A stretch of 14,878 nt of DNA from Physocladia obscura (lineage: Eukaryota > Chytridiomycota > Chytridiomycetes > Chytridiales > Chytriomycetaceae), in contig JADGJH010000461.1 of assembly GCA_027596945.1 (NCBI GenBank), positions 1 to 14,878 on the forward strand. The letters are read 5' to 3'. A program made the translations under genes and the position numbers. Every line of letters starts with the position of its first letter. Position 1 is the stretch's first letter. Below, piece after piece: positions 1 through 8,265 of this stretch. Under the pieces are notes generated by a model. It searched no databases. It was not told where the DNA came from and worked only from the letters and a program-made list of their open reading frames with translations.

Positions 1-99
1 CATGATCCTAATGCTCTTTTGGACCAGTCTGTTGCTAAGTATACTGTTTTGTTTGTATCAAAAATTCCTAAAATTTTTGGCAATATTAGGGCTTGTTTC

Positions 100-1362
100 T
101 TAGTTGAAAATTTTCATTAGTGATGGTGATGAAGGAAATATTTCTGATTCAGGGCTTGTTTTATGGTCCTTTAATAAATCAGAAAGTAGAGCAACCAGTT
201 TTGCATGGTGTTCCACAAAGGGGTGGACTGTGTTTGCAAGTCCTAAGAATGAGCAGAGTGATGAGTAATTTGTTGGTGGTTTGAATTCTTGAATTGAAGA
301 TATGCATTTGTTTGAGACTTGAACTTGATTGTTTCCAATGTGGTATCTGAGGTAGTCAACTTGTTGTTTTAAGAAGTTGCACTTGGTTAAACAGCAGTGA
401 ATCTTGTTTTCTTGTAGCTTCTTTAATACTGATTTGATCTGGTGTAAGTGTTGATTGTGTGTTTCTGAATAAACAAGTATGTTATCAATGTATGCATTGA
501 GGAAATTGTCAACATATTTGCGGAATATGTTGTTGACCATGGTTTGAACAGTTGCTGGCGCGTTTGAAAGTCCGAATGGCATTACTACCCATTTGAAATG
601 ACCATATTTTGATCTGAAAACTGTCTTGTGTATGTCTTTCTTGTGGATCCTTATTTGGTGATATCCTGAGGCTAAATCTAGTTTGCTGAAGTATTTTGCA
701 CATGATAGTCTGTCCAAGATTTCTAATATATTTTGCAGTGCAGTCATGTTCTTGACAGTGTTCTTATTAAGTGCGCGATAGTCAAAGACAAGTTGAAGCT
801 TGTCCTTCTGTTTGACATAGAATATAGGAGCGCCGTAGGGTGATATTGATTCTTGAATGCGTTTATTCTGTAGGAGAAAGGTTAATTCTTTCTTAAATGC
901 ATTTAGTTCTTCCTCATTCATTGAGTAGATTGGTCTTGATGTTGGAGTGGAGCTTTCATCAATTAGTTCTATTTTGTGGTCTATGCTTTGAGATTGTGGC
1001 AGTCCTTCAAAAGGCTGGAAAACTGATTTGTATTTCTTGATTATTATTTGAAGTTTGTTCGGAAGTGTTTCTATTAGTTTTGATTTGGCGTCTGCCTGAT
1101 TCTGTTCTCCTGTAGTCTTGATGATGTTGGAACCTCCTTTTGAGGCAATGTTATTGATTTCTTTAGGTGGGGTCACAATTGCCTTATTGTCCCTTTGCAA
1201 TAGTTTTATTATGAGCATTCCTAGCATTTGAATGTCTTGCGGTTTTTGAAGTAAGTCTTTAAAAGCTGTTGCCGATAGTAGTTGAATCTCGCATGGAGGC
1301 GTCTTGCAGATCCATTGATGTAAATTGTTCTTGGAGTTGAAACAAAGAGTATTTGAGGCCAA
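100..1362 (-). pseudogene. Ty3/gypsy reverse transcriptase, catalytic box altered
   Basis: This open frame of about 420 codons holds a gypsy-type reverse transcriptase. Recognisable motifs are SPYGAPIFYVKQKD (residues ~174-187), the first catalytic aspartate in FSKLDLASGYHQIRI (D229), the conserved MPFGLSNAPATVQ (~261-273), and the YxDD box, which here reads Y-I-D-N (291-294). Loss of the second aspartate of YxDD would be expected to abolish polymerase activity. The track opens on a TTG codon because the true pol start lies upstream in the protease frame. It stops at 100-102 just before RNase H, which continues in another frame (ALILPKILGIFD, then LATDWSKRALGS toward position 1). Confidence 0.88.
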
Positions 1363-1703
1363 TCTATGGCTGGATTGAACTTGTCTAACCAGTCCTTACC
1401 TAGTATTAAATCATAGGCAATGTTAGTGGTGATGAAGTTATGTTGGTCCCTGAATCTAGTGGAAGTAATAATATTATATTTGATATTCTCATAAATGCAT
1501 CCATCAATAATTGAATGGTCCGCTAGGCATATTGGTTGTCTTTTGTTTGTGCAATGAATTTCTTGGTGATGGTTGTGTTGTGCGTTCATGAAGCTGGCAT
1601 TAGCTCCTGGGTCAATGAGTATTTCGGCTGGTTGATTTCCTATGAAACCGTTAATTGTGAGGAGAGATGATTGTGAAGTTTGTTGTTCTGTGTGGTGCAG
1701 TCA
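1221..1703 (-). pseudogene. Retrotransposon aspartic protease domain (frameshifted from RT)
   Basis: The minus-strand frame reads through a retropepsin-like domain. The motif ILIDPGANASFM lies near 1618-1585, and the downstream flap-side motif DLILGKDWLDKFNPAIDW lies near 1420-1365. Ty3/gypsy proteases normally have D-S/T-G at the active site; here it is D-P-G, so either the family is variant or the site is damaged. After AIDWPQ the expected continuation (NTLCF..., then QLLSATAF) is found in another frame, which places a frameshift near 1355. No intact Gag-Pol junction is visible. Confidence 0.75.
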
Positions 1704-1911
1704 AAATCTTTTTAACTTCCAAACATTCAAAATCAAAACTCTGGAGCTATAACTGCAAACTTTGCACATTTTATCGAACTCAGCACAACTTTCATATTGC
1801 GACAAGACAAAAAGCCACCAGAAGCATTACAAGAGGTAAGCGTAGCTGAATCTGTGGCAAAATTGACCATAAAAATTTGAAGCAGCACTAATCGAAGCTA
1901 CAACTTGGCCT
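1704..1911. other. Junction between retroelement and kinase relic, no gene seen
   Basis: No convincing coding sequence was found in this AT-rich 200-bp stretch on either strand. It separates the 5' side of the minus-strand pol remnant from the plus-strand kinase-like relic and may contain decayed flanks of either. Confidence 0.5.
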
Positions 1912-2217
1912 ATGTCCTCAATTTATAACAATTTCATAGTACCAGAGCAGTATTACCAGAGCAGTATTCGCCACAGCATTTATAAGATAAAACCTGGAAT
2001 GTTTCCAGTGTCGCTGTCCCAGCGAATATACAGATTCTGCAACAATTTACGGCTGCCCAAGCGGAGACAGCAAAATTCGTCGTTTGTGACATATATTGAC
2101 TATTGCCAAGATTTAAACCGATTCTATCTTCTCATGAACTATTCCAGAACCAAATGGGATCCCACAGCGGCTACTGCACTGACACAACTCGCCGAAGAAA
2201 TAAATCCACTGCACTGA
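1912..2217 (+). pseudogene. Probable relic of the local protein kinase family
   Basis: A plus-strand frame of 101 codons contains SSFVTYIDYCQDLNRFYLL (2077-2133). This resembles the beta4-beta5/hinge region of the intact kinase at 13258-14595, which reads ITYIEDWQDANHFYLVTELF. Ungapped from the T-Y-I of each to the tryptophan that follows, I count 10 identities in 23 positions. An upstream I-Y-K triplet could correspond to the beta3 VIYKS of the intact copy. There is no glycine loop, catalytic loop or DFG motif. The frame runs into the 35-bp tandem repeat at 2172-2276 and ends there. Read as a fragment left from a duplicated kinase, but the match is short and could be fortuitous. Confidence 0.45.
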
Positions 2218-2276
2218 CACAACTCGCCGAAGAAATAAATCCACTGCACTGACACAACTCGCCAAAGAAATAAATC
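2172..2276 (+). repeat. 35-bp tandem repeat, three copies
   Basis: Three head-to-tail copies of a 35-bp unit occupy 2172-2206, 2207-2241 and 2242-2276. The unit contains ctgcactgacacaactcgcc followed by gaagaaataaatc. Copies differ only at the first base of copy 1 and one G-to-A change in copy 3 (gccgaag versus gccaaag). The period is not a multiple of three, so it is not a protein repeat. It caps the 3' end of the kinase relic. Confidence 0.97.
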
Positions 2277-2279
2277 CGT

Positions 2280-3569
2280 CCAATCCCGATATTTCCGCGC
2301 GATACAAATGGCAATCGTTTTATTCTCTCCAATGTTACAACTATTATCCCAACAGCACAAGTGCAAACGAGAAAACAATTGTTCCACGACGAAAATAACG
2401 CAGTTTGCGCCTAAGCCAATGATCTGCCGCACCGATTACGCGTATTCAGCAGTTTCTAACAGCCGTTCGCTGCTCAAAACAAATGCTTGGCGCACGCCGC
2501 AGTGTGTGCTCTGACGGCATGGTGCTCATATCCACACAAATTACCCTCACTCCCTAGATATAATTCAATGAAAAGCAACAACCGTTAATATCTCAAACTG
2601 TTTTTTTTTTTTTTAAATTTTTTTTTAGCCGTTTTGCTTTGATAAAATTTTTTTTCTCTAAATTTGATGATGTAATTTATTCAACTTGAGTTTCAACTAC
2701 TCGATCAACAAAAGTGTCGAAACAATAGATTCAATTTTTTTTAACCCGAAACAAATTTTTCTTGCTTTGCGAGCAACCAAAGAGCAACTGCTGGGCATAA
2801 CTTACTAACACCTCTACGAAACAGAAAAAAGTCAAGGAGCCGTATATCGCAGAAAATGATCTTCAACAAAAGAAGAAAAAGAAAAAAAAGGAAAAAAGCT
2901 TTTATGTTTGAAAGAAATACGGAGATTGGATAAGCGAACATGCACACTGTAGTTCGAATCCTTGATAGTATTTTGTTGTCGCCAACTTTTCGCTGGCAGC
3001 ATATATGTGCATACAAAAAAGTTTTAACCCCCTGACAACAGTAACCCCGTATGGTGAGCCCAGACTCAAACTGTTTTCTCCATGAGTCCTCTCTAATAAA
3101 ATATTAAATTGTCCTTGCATTATGTGCACGTTTCAAATTCAAGAATAGCGGTTTTCCGAAATGTGCGTCCAATTTGTCGCATGGGATTTCAACAGGATTG
3201 CGGCGGACGAAAGACAAGGAAACGAGAGGAAAAGAATAAGAAATATATTTTGTGACATAAGCAAACAGACAGATGTCAGAAACAAAAATCATTGTATCTT
3301 GGAGTGGTAGCGGACTCTTTCTGAATCCATCTTGACTCCATTTCGAGTCCATTATCGAGTCGATTTAGATTTATATAGTATGCAATAGATTGGAGACTGA
3401 ATGCTGTGGAGTAGATACGATGGATTACATTATCTTCAAGTTCAAACAAGGTTGGCGAGTTAGTGCTGGAGGCGTTCGGAAGAGGCAGGATGTTTCTAAG
3501 AGGACGAATAAGCCAGAATGGGATGGATTGAATAGTCGGAGAGCTGATCTGGATTAAGAAAAGATGGAT
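2280..3569. other. Gene-poor AT-rich stretch
   Basis: About 1.3 kb without a supported gene. Short minus-strand frames at 2741-3352 overlap one another in different frames and show no recognisable domain. Homopolymer tracts are present, including T14 at 2601-2614, AAA, then T9 to 2626, and purine-rich sequence around 2860-2900. No tRNA fold was found. Confidence 0.6.
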
Positions 3570-3639
3570 GCTGCAGCTTAGGCAGTGACTTGTGGCAACT
3601 CGTGCTGCAGCTCTAGCAGTGACTTGTATGGCAACTCAT
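3570..3639. repeat. Imperfect tandem duplication, ~34-36 bp unit
   Basis: Two adjacent units, 3570-3603 and 3604-3639, share gctgcagct, then agcagtgacttgt or a close variant, then ggcaact. They differ by a two-base indel and a few substitutions. Further degenerate gcagtg and ctgcag words continue to about 3690. No coding role is visible. Confidence 0.8.
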
Positions 3640-3861
3640 GCAGTGTGACTGAGCTGCAGGTTGTGCTACGACTAGTGCTGGCACAGTGACAAAATAGCAA
3701 GTGCAAAGATGGCAAGTGCAACTCAAATACTTTTCAACTTTCCAAGATGTTTTTTTTTCTCTTTGGTTGAGTCTCCGACTTCAACTTATCAAAGAGTCCT
3801 TAAATCCATTTACCGATCGCTAATAATATTTATGTTATAATTGCGACAACAAAAAAAAAGA

Positions 3862-6800
3862 CTATCTCTTTAAGGTAATTTCTCTCAGCGACACCGTTTG
3901 AGGAAGCTTGTATGCCGAATTAACAATCCTGATACCCGCAACTTCAAAGTCAAACACATCATTGTCTTTCTCCGATCGGTTCCGCTGAATGTTGTTTGTA
4001 AACAAATTATTTTGACTTTGATTTGTTTCAAATAAGCGTGACCCAGCAAAGAATTTGCTGATTCCGTTTTTCAATGGTATAGGCAATGGCTTCCAACCAT
4101 AATTCAACTTCACCCTTTTTGATGCCTGTTCAGAACTGTTCCCATCAATAGCAGTCGATTCTTCAATCAAACTTAGTGGGGCATCATCGCTTCTTCCGAT
4201 AAAGTTTTCTGATGACATCGAAAACAAACTTCCAAAATCAAGTTCGCTGTCAAAAGTAGTTGACTGTGTTGAAAATGCAGCGCTATCAGTCAGGTCGCGC
4301 CGCACCTGACCTGATACTGGTATTCTACTCCATCCTGACGATGCGAGTTCAGTATCCGAATCCAAATTTGGCGACAAAGAACCTCTTCGAGTCTTTTTTT
4401 TTAATATTGGAGATGTAGCGAATGGCGAAAATATGTGTGTTGTTGTATCTCGTCTTGATAATGTTGGATGGGATTGTACAGGCGATTGGATTGACTCTGT
4501 AGTTTGTGATTGTTTTGTTGGCTCTTGTGTCGGCGGCGTATCAACCTGCATACTATTAATACTTTCATTTATGTCCGAGTTGAAACGGCCATTTGACGAC
4601 AGGTGTTCATTTTGAGTTCTTGGTTTTGTGATTTCTGACTGTTTTTGTTGTCTCGAAGTAGTTTTACGAAGTGGTGCTTGACGTAATTGTTGAATATCGC
4701 TCTCATTCAAAGACTGGAAATAAAAAATAAAAAATAAGAAAGAAAAAAACAAAAATAAAAACAACGAAAAAACTTGCATCTTCGGATATAACTTGAATTG
4801 TCCTTTGTGCATCTTCCATGATAGCTCCGAGCTTATCTTCGATTGATTTGCTGGAATCCATTTTCGATTTAATAAGGAGCGTATCAAACAATTCATCACT
4901 TTTTGGTATTTCTGCACGAAATATTTGGCCAGGTGAGTCTTTGGTTTCGAGAGATATTTGGGAGTCGCCAACAAAATCTTCTCGACTTTCAAGAATCGAT
5001 TTGCTTTCATCAGAGAATGATGGCTGTAACCCATGAGATCGAGTTTTCAAGTCTTCTAACTTCACTTCATAGCCGATGATCGAATCAACCATTTCAACAT
5101 GTTTAACATACTCTTGAGGTTCCATTGATTCGGCATCATGGCTTTCAACAATTTCATAACGCTGAATTTGGAGTGTATTCGATACATTCACTACTGTTCT
5201 TGCATCAAGCTCAGCATCCAAAACTTTTTCATTAGGAGACGTCTCGAATGTTCCGAATGTTTGGATTTCAGGATCTGTAACCAACACAAAACCTTTTTCT
5301 TTTCCGACTTCAGAAAAATTTTCATTCCAAATTACACTTGTAGCAGTATTTGATTTAAACGATTCGAGAAAACTTTCAGCATTTTCTGCAATTTCTGCAC
5401 TGACCACTTTCTGAGTTTCTTCGATAATATCTTCCGCGTCATATAAATTTCCCATCACAAAGTTCATGCTGGTTGTGTTAACAGAGTTCGAAATCAAATC
5501 AGTAACATCTTCCATGTCGGAGTCAACTTTGTGCAAAAAACTTCCTTCCAATATTTTTAAAGAATTTTTAATAGATTGACTCTCGCTGTTATGCTCAAAT
5601 TCTAATGATTTCGTCAATATGTCTTCTTTCGCAGAATCAACCAAGACTTTTTGATGAACTTCTTTGGCATCGTTAGAATTGATTGTAACCAGATCATTAT
5701 CAATGAGCATATTTGATCCTTGAGAGGTTTTTTCATTGGCAAATGCAGTCAATTCCACAGATTTCGAAGAATTGTCATCTGATTGAGTTTGAAATGCCGA
5801 TAAATCTGAAAACATCTTGGGAACTCCGACGACATTATCAGGTTGTTTCGACTCCTGTTCGGGTTTAGAAGTAGAAATGTTGATATTGGCGCCACAGATG
5901 GGTTGTAAAAGATCATAAATTTTGTCAGCTTTCTTTTCGCAATTTTTAATGCTTTTAGCAACATTTTCGGAATTATTTGAATTCTCCACAATTAAATCTT
6001 TGACACAGTTATCAACTGTCAAATTCTTCTTTGGCGTATCGTCTTCTTCTTCCGATTCATCAGGAATTTCTTCGTATGGCTGTTCAGAATTATGGAGGAC
6101 TTCAACAAAGTCAACAGTATCAACAGCAGAATAATTTGTTGTTTTTGGTTGAGACTCAACAGTGTTCTTGTTAGCCATTTCAATATTTACGTCTGCTTGG
6201 GTCAAAAAAACCGCGGTATCGTCTTGATTGAGAGCGGTGTTTTTGCTTAGTTTTGTAGTTCCTGTAATTATTTCAGGTGTTCCTTCATTTTCGTTATTTT
6301 TATAAGCATCAGATACCCCTTCATACGCGGCCTTATTTTCGTTATAGTTCGATTTGGTTCGTGTTTCAGCGCGCTTGGCCTCACTAATAGGATCAATTGA
6401 TGTCGTTTGGTGGTTTTGCTGTGAAATTGAGGGAGTCTGTAATACTAGTAATAATTTCGAAGCACTGGCAGTATTTGTGGCAGCATTTTCGCCGCCTTGA
6501 CTTTTTTGGATATCATAATCATCGTTCAGCAGCGCGTCATGGAATTGAACCAGATTTTCGATGATACTTTCTTTCGATTCGTTTGCCGTTTCCGTGGTTT
6601 GTCTCCTGAGCAGTTGGGCAGACTATTAAAGAATTTTTTATAGAGTTTACTTTTTAAATCAACAACGCATTTCGTTCTTACAATATAGCTACTTGGCATG
6701 ATGGTATCTGTTGGAATTCGCATATGAGTCTTCAGAATTTGATTTCGTGGAATTTTGCAATTACACTCCGTAAGTTGAAAATTCTTTTGCAAAAACGGTT

Positions 6801-7656
6801 ATCGAAACAAGACAGCACAAAAAAAAATAAATACCCCCCATCCAAGATGGCGCCCAGAATCATGATTTTGGAGATCTATGGTTTCAATCACTTCCTTTTT
6901 TTGCTTTTTTTTGTCTTTGTTTGAATTCGATGTAACTTGGGGTGCACTGGAAACAATATCAGCATTTATAACAGCACCAGAACCTTCAAATATCGCGCGT
7001 GATTGGGCAAGAAAGTCTTGATCGTCATTGATATGCATTGGCGTGCCAATAAGTCCAGTGTTTTCAGCACCCCATGGAGCCAATTTCTCCACCATTAAAT
7101 AATAAAACGAATGGCCCTTCAACTTGACATGCACAAATCGACATGAAGAAATTTGAAAGATCGCGCGAGTTTGATCTTTAATTTGAAACGACGATTCTCT
7201 GTTGATAAACTTTATTCGAAGGAGAGATGAATGATATTTTTACTTTTCCATAGTCGCGACCGCTTCACTGTCCATCAGACATTTTATCCAATGAACGCCA
7301 TCGGACACTTGGGCACGGGTGTGTTCATCGTCGGATTTAAGAAACTGGAGTTTGTTGAATAAGACAAATTTTGAAAGCGAGAGCACGAAAAAACAGAAGA
7401 AGAGACGAACTTTGAGAAGCTGAACACGCAAGCCAACCAGCATGAAATTTTCTAGGGCAGGTGCCACAGGTGAATCTGCAGCGGAGCTCTGTCTCGTTTT
7501 GCGCCGCATTTGGTTTATTTTGTTTTGATGCGGGTTTGATTTCCTTTCGCTTTCTTCTTTTGAGCGGTGCATTTCGTAGTTGGCCAAGGCATCTGCGTGT
7601 TCGTTCAGCGTTTTGAGAAGCGCTCTTTTGATGCATGGTCTGAGAGCAGCACTCAT
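3862..7656 (-). CDS. TPP1/ACD-like shelterin subunit (OB fold, six exons)
   Basis: Proposed exons: 7656-7411, 7344-7244, 7198-6835, 6783-6682, 6622-4793 and 4713-3862. They sum to 3495 nt (1164 residues plus stop). Introns are 66, 45, 51, 59 and ~79 nt, all GT-AG; the last donor is ambiguous (GTTATA at 4792 or GTTGTT at 4765, both in frame). Residues ~5-190 match the TPP1/ACD OB fold: LRPCI (5-9), LRVQLLKFLK (76-85), VSDGVHWIKCLMDSEAV (95-111), TRAIFQISSCRFVHV (126-140), FYYLMVEKL (147-155) and a closing helix around 174-187. In known shelterins this fold recruits telomerase and the protein bridges POT1 to the telomeric dsDNA-bound complex. The remainder is Ser/Asn/Glu-rich with basic clusters (KDKKKQKK ~210-217; KRVKL near the C-terminus). 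I recognise no POT1- or TIN2-binding segment. The ATG at 7654-7656 was chosen because homology begins five residues later; the frame stays open upstream. Confidence 0.8.
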
Positions 7657-8031
7657 TTTCTTAAACAAAATAATGGCGGAAGAAACACAGAAAAGCTTGG
7701 GTTTCTGATCGATCAACAGACGACTTCCACGAATGACGATATTCAGGTTTGCTCCTAGTTTTGCTGACGATACGTTAGGTACGCGCGTGTTTTGTGTTGG
7801 TATTTGTTTCTGACGTTTGCTGAAGTGAAAAGCTTGGCCAGAAAAGATCGTCAAGATGGTGTGGTTTTAATACTAAACCAAGCACTGGCAAAAAATCAAA
7901 AATTAAAAAAAATAGAGCTGTACAAGGAAAACCCCGCGCGCCGCAGAGAATGCCCGTACTATCTGTCGATTGGAAACTACAAACTATCAAACTAAACCGA
8001 AGCGCAAAAATTTAACGAAATTCTCCTTCAA
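7657..8031. promoter_or_regulatory. Upstream region of the TPP1-like gene
   Basis: About 375 bp between the start codon of the minus-strand TPP1-like gene and the plus-strand coding-like segments. It should contain the promoter and 5' UTR of the TPP1-like gene. The TPP1 frame stays open upstream to 7854, but nothing there resembles the family. I see no clear TATA box or conserved element. Confidence 0.35.
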
Positions 8032-8265
8032 ATGGAACCGCGTAATGAGCAATCACTCGAGCTTAAGGATTTCATTGACGAAAAGGCGCGTGCGGATGGT
8101 CTTGCGGCATGGCAATTGTTGGGGGCATTGTTGCATCTATAATTTCTGTCGGTGTTGCTGTTTTTGGAGAGGCCAGAAAATCCCCTCCAACTCAGTGATG
8201 TTGTTTTCTCGGATCTTTCAATCGGTACATCTTTGAAATATATTCTTTATGATCTCTTGGCTTAA
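8032..8265 (+). other. Coding-like plus-strand segments, unresolved small gene
   Basis: Three coding-looking pieces lie end to end but not in one frame. The first is an ATG at 8032 giving 36 residues (MEPRNEQSLELKDFIDEK..., stop 8140-8142). The second, in another frame, is an ATG at 8109 giving 29 residues with a Gly/Ala-rich membrane-helix-like core (AIVGGIVASIISVGVAVFG, stop 8196-8198). The third is back in the first frame from 8191 and reads LSDVVFSDLSIGTSLKYIL to a TAA at 8263-8265. Read together they would suggest a small single-pass membrane protein converging on the AP-3 beta stop. No canonical intron that I found restores the frame. It could be a decayed gene, an assembly-indel gene, or chance. 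I do not recognise the family. Confidence 0.25.

Larger units (their letters stand above)
1..1703 (-). mobile_element. Decayed Ty3/gypsy-type LTR retrotransposon, pol region only
   Basis: Read on the minus strand, this stretch has the Ty3/gypsy order: aspartic protease (about 1650-1360), reverse transcriptase (about 1000-300) and the start of RNase H (about 95-1, cut by the window edge). The three parts lie in different reading frames, and the RT frame stops at 100-102, so the copy is broken. Upstream of the protease an in-frame TGA sits at 1701-1703, and no gag or zinc-knuckle region is recognisable beyond it. I saw no LTR, primer-binding site or target-site duplication, so the element limits are approximate. 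The segment is truncated or rearranged next to the kinase relic at 1912. Confidence 0.9.

Noticed and set aside
2940..2970. agttcgaatcc resembling a tRNA T-arm
   Set aside because: The flanking bases do not pair into a T-stem on either strand, and no anticodon or acceptor stem is visible upstream.
2741..3352. Three overlapping minus-strand frames of 75-91 codons
   Set aside because: They are in different frames, lack recognisable domains and are not linked by obvious introns; partly they reflect homopolymer runs.
6623..6660. Minus-strand DLKSKLYKKFF, which resembles the closing helix of the TPP1 OB fold
   Set aside because: It lies inside the best-supported intron (GTAAGA at 6681 to TAATAG at 6623), which is the only one found that joins exon 4 to the long downstream frame. 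The helix is better matched by residues ~174-187 in exon 3.
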